Source: Sinorhizobium numidicum (GTDB lineage: Bacteria; Pseudomonadota; Alphaproteobacteria; Rhizobiales; Rhizobiaceae). From it: a DNA stretch of 64,000 bases. Of this stretch, positions 1 to 8,649 are shown one piece after another. Position 1 is the stretch's first letter. Each line of letters begins with the position of its first letter. The notes beneath the pieces are model-generated. The model did not search any database and was not told the origin of the DNA. It was given only the letters and a program-made list of their open reading frames with translations. Location of the stretch: positions 1,672,001-1,736,000 of the forward strand of contig NZ_CP120368.1 of NCBI RefSeq assembly GCF_029892045.1. The letters are read 5' to 3'. Both the position numbers and the translations under genes were made by a program.

Positions 1-57
1 GGCCGTAAGGGCCAGCACCAACGCCGCAACAGATTTTCCAGCTAGTGTACGCCTCAT
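1..57 (-). CDS. N-terminus of an exported protein, runs off the left edge
   Basis: Reading leftward from an ATG at 57, nineteen codons (beginning MRRTLAGKSVAALVLALTA) reach the window edge without a stop. A short basic start followed by a small-residue hydrophobic run is the shape of a signal peptide. A purine-rich AGGAGG lies directly against the ATG, closer than usual for a ribosome binding site, so the start is uncertain. The product cannot be named from this much sequence. Confidence 0.35.
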   Translation of the reverse strand, partial: MRRTLAGKSVAALVLALTA

Positions 58-563
58 CCTCCTCGTCCTTCGATTTTAAACTCCAACCGCAGGGGTTTCC
101 GCAGGACAGGCCATTACAAGCCAAACCCGAGCTTCCCGGGTTGGTTCCGACAAACCCTTCCGGAGAATGCGAAGCGCAGGGGCGAGCGTCGACGCTATCC
201 AGCATCTCGGTCGCGGCAAGGACAGTCGACGTCTAGTCGCCTTCCTGCGGCGTACAACTTCAGCCGATATCTTTGTGGCGGTGCCGCCATATTTTTCGCG
301 TGCCAAGACAAGCTGCTGGTCTTGAGTTCGAAGCTCCTCAAGGCGAAGGGGTTTGAAGGTCGGCTGTTGGGCTCAAAGCAGTCACCTCGACACAACAGGG
401 CCTAAGAGGTCGAGTTCGGGACGACTGCTCTTCATCCGCCTTCTGGGGATCTGCTCCTGGCTTTTGTCTTAGGCGTCAGGTGTCATAGGCATGTCATCTT
501 TCGGTGATGGTTATCCGGGTGCCTAAGTTCGTTAGAATGGCGGCGCGGCTCGTCGCTGGGTAA
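58..563. other. Intergenic region, no gene recognised
   Basis: About 500 bases between the partial leftward gene and the glycosyltransferase. Short open frames exist on both strands but none has a recognisable domain or a good ribosome binding site. I see no clear terminator. Confidence 0.5.
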
Positions 564-1724
564 ATGATGCTGTATTTGTTCGCCGCCGCCGGTGCATTCC
601 TGGCCATCAATGTGTTGAGCCTGATGATTGCGGGCTGGCGTATCTGGCCTCATCTGGGCCCTCAGCCTAGGACGATGCATCGACCTCCTGTCTCTGTCGT
701 GATCCCGCTCTGCGGCCTCGAGAAATTTTCCCGAGAAACGCTCGAGAGCGCGTTTCGCTTGGATTGGCCGGACTACGAAGTCATCTTCTGCGTAGCTGAC
801 GCAAAGGATGCGGTGATCCCCTTGATCAGGGAAGGGCGCGAGCGCTACCCAGCCATTCCCACAAAAATTCTTGTCGGTGACGACCTGATCAGCGCCAATC
901 CCAAGCTGAACAACTGCGTGAAAGGTTGGAATGCGGCTTCGCATGAATGGGTGGTTCTCGCCGACTCGAACGTCCTTATGCCGACCGATTATCTCATTCG
1001 TCTGATGGCAGCGTGGCGGTCGGATACTGGGCTGGTATGCTCGACCCCGCTCGGTTCCCGCCCGTATGGATTTTGGGCGGAGGTTGAATGTTCGTTCCTC
1101 AACGCCCACCAAGCGCGCTGGCAATACGCCGGCGAAGCCCTTGGATTCGGGTTCGCGCAGGGCAAAAGCATGCTCTGGCGTAAAAGCATGCTGAATGCCC
1201 ATGGCGGCATTCAGGCGCTGGCGTCGCAGATCGCCGAGGATGCGGCCGCAACGAAACTCGTGAGAAATCTCGGCTTGAAAGTGCACCTGGTTTCATCGCC
1301 GTTCGAACAGCCGCTCGGTACCAGGACATTTCGAGAGGTCTGGGCTCGGCAGTGCCGTTGGGCGAGGTTGCGACGCGTGACCTTTCCTCACTTCTTCTCG
1401 CCAGAAGTCCTGCTTGGCGTGATGCCGCCACTTCTGCTGTCGGTGATCGCCGCTATCGTTGCAGGTCACAGCGTGTTGGCCATCGCCGGTTTTGTCGTAA
1501 GCGCTACCTACTTACCGGAAATCGCCCTCGCGTATCGGAAGAACTGGCACGCTTCCCCACGGTCGCTCATCGCCATGTTCACGCGCGATGCATTGCTCCC
1601 GATAATATGGGTTCGCAGTTGGCTTGCGGGCAGCGCCGATTGGCGAGGCAACAGGATGTTGATCGGCTCGGATGAGTCCCGGCTTGAAACAAGTGCGCCC
1701 CGGCCGCTCGCGAGCACCTCGTAA
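564..1724 (+). CDS. Glycosyltransferase family 2/21, ceramide glucosyltransferase-like
   Basis: A 386-residue membrane glycosyltransferase. It has an N-terminal hydrophobic segment (about 1-25), a cytosolic GT-A domain and two or three C-terminal membrane segments (about 283-335). The processive-type motifs are visible in order: first Asp region DAKD at 79-82, DSN at 134-136, ED at 225-226 and RQCRW (Q/RxxRW type) at 262-266. This layout is that of bacterial ceramide glucosyltransferase/HpnI-like enzymes, which transfer a sugar from a nucleotide donor to a lipid acceptor at the inner membrane. The acceptor is not determined. The ATG at 564 has only a weak upstream purine tract (GGGTAA). No obvious operon partner; the next gene runs the other way. 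Confidence 0.8.
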   Translation: MMLYLFAAAGAFLAINVLSLMIAGWRIWPHLGPQPRTMHRPPVSVVIPLCGLEKFSRETLESAFRLDWPDYEVIFCVADAKDAVIPLIREGRERYPAIPTKILVGDDLISANPKLNNCVKGWNAASHEWVVLADSNVLMPTDYLIRLMAAWRSDTGLVCSTPLGSRPYGFWAEVECSFLNAHQARWQYAGEALGFGFAQGKSMLWRKSMLNAHGGIQALASQIAEDAAATKLVRNLGLKVHLVSSPFEQPLGTRTFREVWARQCRWARLRRVTFPHFFSPEVLLGVMPPLLLSVIAAIVAGHSVLAIAGFVVSATYLPEIALAYRKNWHASPRSLIAMFTRDALLPIIWVRSWLAGSADWRGNRMLIGSDESRLETSAPRPLASTS

Positions 1725-1844
1725 CAACCCGGCGCCGGTGGACAGAAGTCGTTTGATTAAATGCGGATGATTTCGGTCCGATTCGACATTCTCCCGAGAT
1801 CGCCTTTGGCGCAAAGCGCAAAGTGCAATCCCGTCCCGATCACA

Positions 1845-1881
1845 TGTTCTCGTTATGTGCTTCGAAGTCGCATAATGTATC
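1845..1881. repeat. Dispersed repeat copy A with loxP-like core
   Basis: The segment ending TCGCATAATGTATC matches copies at 50460-50538 and 57557-57638. About 30 of 38 positions agree with the 57.6 kb copy, including TGTTC-CGTT-TGTGCTTCGAA just upstream. Only the right-hand part of the repeat is present here. It lies in the gap between the glycosyltransferase and phaC. Confidence 0.5.
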
Positions 1882-1982
1882 CACTGGACCGCAAAAAATG
1901 ACACGGTCGCAACTGCGGCCGACGCGACTAAGCTTCGATTGCCTTTAGGCGGTGCCGGCCCACCCCCCCCCTGAAAATGGCT

Positions 1983-3815
1983 TTACCGCTGATGCACATA
2001 AGTGCCGGGCGCATCATCGATCGGGGGATAGCCTTTTTTGGGGGCGCCGATGACCGGAGGTGCCAGCCGTTCCGGCGCTGAATGGCCGGCGAGCCACTCG
2101 ACCCAGTCCGGCCACCATGAGCCGTCCTTCGATGTGGCTGCCGCGATCCATTCCTCCGCACTGGCGCTCGACTCGATCTCACGTGTCAATGCGATGCGAA
2201 AAGCTCTCCCGGGATGGTCTGGCTCGGAGACGATGCCGGCATTGTGGCCCCCGCTTGTCAGCACAAAAGTGACGTCGGTGTCGGTGAGATAATGTATCTT
2301 GTAGACGGAATGCCACGGTGCGACATGGTCTCGCTCCGTCCCGACGACGAACATGGGAACGCGGATGTTCTGGAGGTGAGCCGGGCGTCCGTCAACGATG
2401 AAACGGCCGGCGGCAAGTTCGTTGTCGAGATAGAGGCGCTGCAGATATTCCGCATGCATCCTGTAGGGCATATGGGTCGGGTCCGCGTTCCACGCCATGA
2501 GATCGGTCATCGGCTTGCGTTCACCGATCAGGTAGTCGTGGACGAGTCGCGACCACACGAGATCGTTGGTGCGCAGCAGTTGAAATGCCCCCGCCATCTG
2601 ATCGGCGGAAAGACAGCCACTATGCCACATCATGCTGTCCAGAAAATGCAGCTGGCTATGATCGATGAACAGCGCCAGTTCGCCAGGTTCGGAGAAGTCC
2701 GTCTGGGCGGCAAACAGCGTAACCGAAGCCAATCGCTGGTCTTCGGTGCGCGCCATCGCGGCCGCCGCGATCGCTAGAAGCGTCCCTCCTAGACAGTAGC
2801 CCGTTGCGTGGATCTTGCGTTCAGGAACGATGGCGCTGACGGCATCAAGCGCGGCCACGATTCCCAACCGCCGGTAATCGTCGAGAGTGAGGTCTCGGTC
2901 CTTCGCGGTCGGATTGCGCCAGGAAATGCAGAAAACGGTGTGGCCCCGCGCGACGAGATAGCGGATCAGGGAATTATGCGGTGAAAGGTCGAGGATGTAG
3001 TATTTCATGATCCAGGCCGGCACGATCAGGATCGGCTCGGCCAGGACCTCCTCCGTCGCGGGCGCATACTGGATCAGCTCGATCAGGTGGTTTCGGTAGA
3101 CGACCTTTCCAGGCGTGGCCGCGATGTCGCGACCTACGCGGAACGCTTCCGTACCGACCGGGGGTTGCCTCATGGCCAGCCGGCCGACGTCTTCGAGCCA
3201 GTTGCGGAATCCCTGCGAGAAGTTCGCCCCGCCCGTCTCCATTGCCTTGTGGATCACTTCCGGGTTGGCGAAGGGAATGTTGGACGGCGAGAACACGTCC
3301 AGCCACTGGCGCGCGGTGAAGGAGACGACGTCCTCGTGGTGCGGTGTCATGCCGGGGACGTTGCGCGTAACATTGTGCCACCATTGCTGGCACAGCAAGA
3401 AAGCCTGCGCCCAGACTGTGTAGGGTTGCCTTTGCCAGCACTCCGCGCGGAACCGGTTGTCTCCCGGCAGCGCCTCGATGCAGGGCGGCGCGTCCGGACG
3501 CGTGGCGGCTGCAGCCATGTAAGTCAGCAGAAGGCCCCAATTCTGCCCTGCCTTATCGGCAAGTTCCATGCGCTTGCCCGGAGCCGATGCGAGGTGGATC
3601 GACCAGTCGAAAAAGGCGAGCACCAATGCGGCAGGTGAAAGACCTCCCGTCGCCATTGCACTCAGAGCCTCACGCATCCGATCGATCGCCCGGAATGCTT
3701 CGCCGTCCGAGCCCTCGTCTTCCAATGGCAGCGCCGATTGAGCCGCTATCGAGTTGGCCGACCCTGCTTCCGTCGCGCGGTCTGCGGCCAAAACTGATCT
3801 GTCACACGTCTCCAT
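1983..3815 (-). CDS. phaC: Class I-type poly(3-hydroxyalkanoate) synthase
   Basis: A 610-residue cytoplasmic PHA polymerase that joins hydroxyacyl-CoA monomers into granule polyester. The N-terminal PhaC domain (about 95-260) is followed by an alpha/beta-hydrolase core with the lipase-like box GYCLGG at 339-344, the catalytic Cys being 341. Candidate Asp496 (in RDHVAPW) and His524 (in GGHNAG) complete the triad. The start is the ATG at 3815, preceded by GGAG seven bases upstream; the open frame continues further upstream but lacks family similarity there. Length is normal for class I enzymes. A PHB-depolymerase-like esterase lies nearby at 5237, and a methyltransferase between them is transcribed in the same direction as phaC. 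Confidence 0.93.
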   Translation of the reverse strand: METCDRSVLAADRATEAGSANSIAAQSALPLEDEGSDGEAFRAIDRMREALSAMATGGLSPAALVLAFFDWSIHLASAPGKRMELADKAGQNWGLLLTYMAAAATRPDAPPCIEALPGDNRFRAECWQRQPYTVWAQAFLLCQQWWHNVTRNVPGMTPHHEDVVSFTARQWLDVFSPSNIPFANPEVIHKAMETGGANFSQGFRNWLEDVGRLAMRQPPVGTEAFRVGRDIAATPGKVVYRNHLIELIQYAPATEEVLAEPILIVPAWIMKYYILDLSPHNSLIRYLVARGHTVFCISWRNPTAKDRDLTLDDYRRLGIVAALDAVSAIVPERKIHATGYCLGGTLLAIAAAAMARTEDQRLASVTLFAAQTDFSEPGELALFIDHSQLHFLDSMMWHSGCLSADQMAGAFQLLRTNDLVWSRLVHDYLIGERKPMTDLMAWNADPTHMPYRMHAEYLQRLYLDNELAAGRFIVDGRPAHLQNIRVPMFVVGTERDHVAPWHSVYKIHYLTDTDVTFVLTSGGHNAGIVSEPDHPGRAFRIALTREIESSASAEEWIAAATSKDGSWWPDWVEWLAGHSAPERLAPPVIGAPKKGYPPIDDAPGTYVHQR

Positions 3816-4124
3816 CGCGAAACTCCATTCAGCCTTGCCGCCGCAGTCGTTGATGCCGATTAATGCCGATCGCCGACGGGGAATAACGAAGTGTCCTTGA
3901 TCGGGGCAGAAGACGGAAGTTTTACTATTTATGATGGTGCGCTGCTTCTCAGGTCTGTGCAAGTCAGGCTTTTCGGGACTTCCATAAGTGGGCCTCGAAG
4001 GGCAGGTTCGGGCCGCCTTGCGCTGTAGGACGGTCACATCAACTTCCGCAGAAGAGCTCTCATCCCGAAAACTCGTCAGCGTTCGGGAGGCGCGTGGCGC
4101 TGTCTGGCTTATGGTGCGAATGTC

Positions 4125-4940
4125 TCAGAAGCCATATCGAACTAGGCGCCCCATACGATAGGGTGTCAGGATGGTGCTGAAGAGCTGCAGCGCGATTTGG
4201 GCGGGCGGTGACATCCGCGCCACCTGTCCGATGTCCCAATCCGAACGATCCTCGATGAGCTTTAGCCTCGGTACCCGCCGCTCTACCTCTGCCGGGTCGT
4301 CGAGCGCCCAATGGAGACAGGCACCGGTGGCGCGGATCGCCGGATTGAAGCGCAGCAGTCGGATTGCGAAGCTGCTATAGGCATCGAAGGCTATCTCGCC
4401 CGAGGGAAAGTGACCGGCGATCCGCCGCAGAACCTGCGAAACCTGGTATTCCTTCAGATAAGGCAGAACGCCCTCGGCGACGATCATGGCCGGCCTGTCG
4501 GCGGGAAGTTTCGCAATCCACCCGTGCTCGAGGATCGAGCCGGCAATCATCGTGCAGTCCGCACGGTCGGGGTAGATCTGCTGACGCAAGGAGATGACAT
4601 CGGGGAAATCCAGTTCGAACCAGCGAACTCCCGGCCCCGGATCTATCCGGAAGATGCGACTGTCGAGGCCACAGCCGAGATGGAGAACAGTCGCCTCCGG
4701 GCAGCGCTGAAGGAATGCCTGCGTCCAGCGATCAAGCATATAGGCGCGCAGCGCGATGCCGATGGTCATGTCGTGACCAACCTTAAGGTGCCGACTGTCC
4801 TGATCGATACGGCGCAATGCATCTGCGGCGAAGCGGTCGCAAAGCAGCGAATCCGGCATGGCGCTTTCGGCTGCCTTGGCTTGGAGCGTGATCAGCAGGG
4901 TTTCCCTTGCGCCGGTGAGGCGGACTTGCTCCGGTTGCAT
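4125..4940 (-). CDS. Class I SAM-dependent methyltransferase, TcmP/LCM type
   Basis: A 271-residue protein of the leucine-carboxyl-methyltransferase/TcmP-like family. These enzymes transfer a methyl group from S-adenosylmethionine to a carboxyl or hydroxyl group. Visible features are the glycine-rich SAM motif LHLGCGLDSR near residue 90, an acidic strand end (WFELDFPDV) near 115, and VAEGVLPYL near 155, all typical of the family. The ATG at 4940 is preceded by GGAGG five bases upstream; a TTG four codons earlier is less likely. The substrate is unknown. It sits about 300 bases upstream of phaC on the same strand, but linkage to PHA metabolism is not shown. Confidence 0.75.
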   Translation of the reverse strand: MQPEQVRLTGARETLLITLQAKAAESAMPDSLLCDRFAADALRRIDQDSRHLKVGHDMTIGIALRAYMLDRWTQAFLQRCPEATVLHLGCGLDSRIFRIDPGPGVRWFELDFPDVISLRQQIYPDRADCTMIAGSILEHGWIAKLPADRPAMIVAEGVLPYLKEYQVSQVLRRIAGHFPSGEIAFDAYSSFAIRLLRFNPAIRATGACLHWALDDPAEVERRVPRLKLIEDRSDWDIGQVARMSPPAQIALQLFSTILTPYRMGRLVRYGF

Positions 4941-5236
4941 GGCTTCCTCCAAGGTGGCCCGGCATCAGCAGGGTACTCTCTCTGCCGCCGCAGCAGCAAC
5001 GATCTTCTTATCCTCGGCATCAATCATTGAGAGCCAGGAGGCTGAGGTGAAAATCTACTCACAAGCCGTCTTAGCGAAATCAGCGTCCATTCCTCCGAGT
5101 TTCGACGGAAATGTGCAAAGCACGTCATTTTTAAAGGACAAGGCAGCCGAACTAGAATATTGTGCAGTGCAGCAACAAGAGGCAATCTTGCCGCGTAGCA
5201 CCCATGATCGCCTGCTGGCGACAGCGAGGAGGCGAC

Positions 5237-6331
5237 ATGCGATCCCTTGCCGATACACTGGAGCGACTTGCCAGATTTCGTAGAGGCAAGAGCGGCCACG
5301 CTACTGCGGCAACCTCGAATCTGTCTCGGCTCCAACGCTTGGGTCCCAATTCCGCAGCTTTGGAAGCATGGTTCCATGTTCCTGAGGCCCTGACCGAAGC
5401 GCCGGCGTTGGTCGTGGTCCTCCATGGATGTACGCAGAACGCCGCCGGTTATGATCACGCATCCGGGTGGTCGGAACTCGCTGAGGATTTCGGTTTCGCG
5501 GTCCTTTATCCGGAGCAGGTCCACGCCAACAACCCCAATTTATGCTTCAACTGGTTCAACCTCAGCGATGTTCGCCGAGGGCAGGGAGAGGTCCATTCCA
5601 TACGGCAGATGGTGGAGACGATGATCGCCGAACACGGCATCGACCGTCGCCGGGTTTATATCACCGGACTGTCGGCGGGCGGCGCGATGGCGAACGCCGC
5701 GCTTTGCGCCTATCCCGAGGTTTTCGCCGGCGGCGCGATCATCGCCGGCCTTCCTTATGCCGCTGCTACATCAGTACCGGAAGCCTTCGACCGCATGCGT
5801 GGACACGGAATCCCAAACGCGGAAAACCTGCAAAAGCGGCTGTCCGGGGCATCACCTCATGCCGGTGCCTGGCCGACGATATCGGTCTGGCACGGCACGA
5901 ATGACAGGACCGTCGCCGAGGCGAACGCCAATGCGATCATCGCTCAGTGGAGCGGCGTCCATGGCGTGCCATCCAGTCCGTCGTCGGTGGAAACCGTCGA
6001 CGGACACAAAAGGCTGGCTTGGCGAGACCGATCCGGCAGGGACGCGATCGAGCTTTACCTCATAGAGGGAATGGGCCATGGGACACCGCTCGACGTCGCA
6101 TCAGGCTACGGGCACACCGCGCCGTACATGCTGGACGCAGGAATCTCCTCTACTCTCCATGTAGCCCGCTCGTGGGGCCTGACCCCGTCTTTCCAGCGTC
6201 GACGGGAAAGAGCTGATTATGCCAGGTCCGCCCGACCAGCTCAGGCAGCCAGCCGATCACGGCCAGCTAGGCAGGGAGACATTCAGGCGGTGATCGAGAG
6301 GGCACTGCGTTCGGCAGGACTGATGCGCTGA
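5237..6331 (+). CDS. PHB depolymerase-family esterase
   Basis: A 364-residue alpha/beta hydrolase of the Esterase_PHB/LpqC family, which hydrolyses polyester or feruloyl-type esters. Evidence: oxyanion region HGCTQ at 63-67, nucleophile motif GLSAGG at 144-149 (Ser146), Asp223 in a WHGTNDRTV context and His281 in GMGHGTP. No signal peptide is evident, so it may act inside the cell, as several rhizobial homologues are thought to. The ATG at 5237 follows AGGAGG with four to five bases between. The C-terminal 50 residues are Arg/Ala-rich and low in complexity. It is divergent from the methyltransferase and phaC. Confidence 0.85.
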   Translation: MRSLADTLERLARFRRGKSGHATAATSNLSRLQRLGPNSAALEAWFHVPEALTEAPALVVVLHGCTQNAAGYDHASGWSELAEDFGFAVLYPEQVHANNPNLCFNWFNLSDVRRGQGEVHSIRQMVETMIAEHGIDRRRVYITGLSAGGAMANAALCAYPEVFAGGAIIAGLPYAAATSVPEAFDRMRGHGIPNAENLQKRLSGASPHAGAWPTISVWHGTNDRTVAEANANAIIAQWSGVHGVPSSPSSVETVDGHKRLAWRDRSGRDAIELYLIEGMGHGTPLDVASGYGHTAPYMLDAGISSTLHVARSWGLTPSFQRRRERADYARSARPAQAASRSRPARQGDIQAVIERALRSAGLMR

Positions 6332-6443
6332 CAGCGCCGCGTCGAAGGCATCTTCTTCGGTCGTCAAGTCTCGCCGGTCGATCATTGGCTCTTCCTGCTT
6401 GGCGACATGCTCACTTGCGATGGGTCACTCTCTGGCCGCGGCA

Positions 6444-6735
6444 TCAGCTGAACTTCAGGCCTATCTTCTTGCGAATAGGAGGCGGGGCTTCTGCGGGCAC
6501 TGATGCCCGTTTCTTTCCCAGGCCGGTCGCGCGTGCGAGTTCGGAGCGCTGTCGGGCATAATTCGGAGCTGTCATCGGGTAGTCGGCTGGAAGGGTCCAT
6601 TTCTCCCGATTTGCTCCGGCGTGAGAGCGTACTTCGCCATCAGGTGCCGCCTCAGGGATTTGAATTTCCCGCCGTCCTCCAGGCCGATGATGAAGTCCTC
6701 AGCGCAGATTTCTTGATCGGGACGCACGAGGATCG
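6444..6735 (-). pseudogene. MucR/Ros-type regulator remnant, truncated and frameshifted
   Basis: Reading leftward, the frame gives a Ros/MucR-like DNA-binding segment ([14 protein letters not shown] followed by LTPEQ). After a one-base slip near 6616 the adjacent frame continues [18 protein letters not shown] and ends with a basic tail and a TGA at 6444-6446. The N-terminal half of the family (about 70 residues) is missing because the sequence runs into an antisense DUF899 fragment at about 6740. The usual zinc ligands are mostly absent (Gly and Asp at the Cys positions, Tyr for the last His). Zinc-independent MucR relatives exist in rhizobia, so that alone would not prove loss of function; the truncation and frameshift do. 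Confidence 0.75.
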
Positions 6736-6740
6736 ACAAG

Positions 6741-7331
6741 GCGTATCGCTTCGACACCGACGCGGGGAGCGCCTCGCTCGAGGATCTCTTCCTGGGGCGT
6801 TCGCGGGCCGACTACACGGCCGGCTGTCCCGCCTGCTCGGCGATCGCGGACGGCTTCAACGGCTTCGCCATCCACCTGGCCAACCATGACGTGATGCTCT
6901 GGGCGGTATCGCGGGCGCCGTTCGAGAAGCTGGAAGCGTACAGGCGCCGCATGGCCTGGACCTTTCCCTGCGCCTCCTCACACGGCAGCGACTTCAATGC
7001 CGATTTCAACGTTTGGATCAGCGAGGATGAGCAGCGCGCGGGAGGCACCGAATACAACTACCGGCCCGAGGCGGTCTGGCGTGACAGGCCGGACACCGAC
7101 GGGAGTGATGCCATTTTCGCGCGCATGACCGGAACCGACACGGAGACCTGTGTCCGCGAGAGGCCGGGCATGAGCGCGTTCGCGCTTGAGGACGGCGGCG
7201 TCTACCATATCTATTCCGCCTATGAGCGCGGGCTGGACGGCCTCTAGGGCATGTATCAGTGGCTCGACCGCGCCCCCAAGGGCCGCAACGAGAAGGCCCC
7301 CGGGTTCCGCCGCCATGACGAGTACGGCTAG
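6741..7331 (+). pseudogene. DUF899 (thioredoxin-fold) gene remnant
   Basis: The frame from 6741 reads YRFDTDAGSASLEDLF and then the family's central block with AGCPACS and AVSRAPFEK, so DUF899 identity is clear. Three lesions are visible. The first 60-80 residues are missing at the junction with the MucR remnant. Roughly a dozen codons are deleted between the LFLGRS and DYTAGCP segments. An in-frame TAG at 7245-7247 precedes the last 27 codons, which remain readable to a natural-looking stop at 7329-7331. An intact family member follows at 7710. Confidence 0.75.
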
Positions 7332-7709
7332 GCCTGAAAATTCGAGCCGGGTGGAGGCGACAACTGATCTGGATGGGCGGTCGATGGAGGTCGGAACGAG
7401 ACATGAAACCGGAGTACCCGCGGTGGCCGATCGGTGCACCTTTCAGACGGAGCTGGACGTCTTGGTTCGAGAGAAGGCGCACACAAGGGAAGGCGACGCG
7501 GTTGGAAGGCGACCATCCCTACCGCGCCGATGGACGTCCCATGGTCCAGTGGCCTCGCGTGAAGGCCGGGTTTCCGACGATCTGGGCGCCGACGGGCGCT
7601 GAACCGTTCCGCCCCGCGCGCTCATGACAGTGACGTCACCGCGATAAAATGGGCGGATCGCGCGATACGCATTCGAACCGCCGTACGAAGAGAGAACAGG
7701 AGAGAGAAC
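7332..7709. other. Intergenic region, no gene recognised
   Basis: Lies between the broken and intact DUF899 genes. A 74-codon open frame from the ATG at 7403 on the plus strand has no similarity I recognise and only a distant GGAGG, so it is not called. The sequence just before 7710 carries AGAGAACAGGAGAGAG, a purine-rich ribosome binding region for the next gene. Confidence 0.4.
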
Positions 7710-8393
7710 ATGAGTGAACTGCGATATCCGAACGAAAGCAGGAAATATCGTGACGCACGCGACCTGCTGCTCAAGGACGAGCAAGAGCTCGTCGACAAGG
7801 TGAAAGCCGTGGCGGCAAAACGCCGTGCCCTCCCTCGCGGCGGGGAGCTGAAGGAGGATTATGTTTTCCAATGGGCCAACGAAGGAAAAGTAGGCAAGAG
7901 CGTGAAATTCTCCGAGCTGTTCGGAAACAAGAATACGCTGCTGCTTTACTCATGGATGTTCGGTCCGAACTGGGACAAGCCCTGCCTGTCCTGCACGTCG
8001 CTGGTCGACGGGTTTGACCGAACCGCGTACCAGGTCACCCGGCACGCCGCCTTCGCGGCGATCGCCAAGGCTCCGGCCGACCGCATCAACGCCTGGGCGA
8101 AAGAGCGCGGGTGGTCCGAGATCGATCTCCTTTCCGGATCGCAGTCTTCCTATCAGGCGGACTACAAATGCCAGGGCGACTCCGACGACATGCAGTGGCC
8201 GGTGATGCATGTCTTCACGAAACGCGATGGCAAGATCTTTCACTTCTGGGGAACCGAGCTCCCGGGGAACCATGTTGATACGGTATGGGCCTACTGGAAC
8301 CTGATGGACTTCACGCCGGAGGGTCGGCCGGACATTGACACTCCGCCGCAAAGATACAGGTCCGAATTCCTGGAAAAGCATTATCCGGAATAG
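7710..8393 (+). CDS. DUF899 family protein (thioredoxin-like fold)
   Basis: A complete 227-residue DUF899 protein. It opens with the family's N-terminal helical region (ESRKYRDARDLLLKDEQEL). The central block reads LYSWMFGPNWDKPCLSCTSLVDGFD, where the CLSC pair occupies the place of a thioredoxin-like active site. It ends with HFWGTELP and a conserved tail. The family is annotated as AhpC/TSA-like but its biochemical role is not established; a redox function is inference. Start at 7710 follows a GGAGAG tract. The preceding broken paralogue suggests an old duplication or a region of repeated acquisition. Confidence 0.85.
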   Translation: MSELRYPNESRKYRDARDLLLKDEQELVDKVKAVAAKRRALPRGGELKEDYVFQWANEGKVGKSVKFSELFGNKNTLLLYSWMFGPNWDKPCLSCTSLVDGFDRTAYQVTRHAAFAAIAKAPADRINAWAKERGWSEIDLLSGSQSSYQADYKCQGDSDDMQWPVMHVFTKRDGKIFHFWGTELPGNHVDTVWAYWNLMDFTPEGRPDIDTPPQRYRSEFLEKHYPE

Positions 8394-8649
8394 GAGGGCG
8401 CATCTTGCCGACCATGCAACGGAGGACGGGGATGGTTTCGCAGCGAACGTCAGAGCCGTCTTTCTTGGCCGTTTCGGCGCTGCTCTTCGCCAGCGCGGCA
8501 GCCACGATCGTCTGGAGCGCGCCCATGTGAGGGATGGGCGGGATGCCGATGCCTGGCGGCTGGACGATGTCGAACTCGTCGAGCATAAGACTCGGAGCCG
8601 ATCGCATCGGGTGTTCGCCGCCCCCTGCTTTTGGAAAGCGGGAGCCAGG

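Noticed and set aside
2285..2297. Another ATAATGTATC sequence like the dispersed repeat core
   Set aside because: It lies inside the phaC coding region and lacks the flanking similarity, so it is a chance match.
7403..7627. A 74-codon frame between the two DUF899 genes
   Set aside because: No family similarity and the only GGAGG is too far from the ATG.
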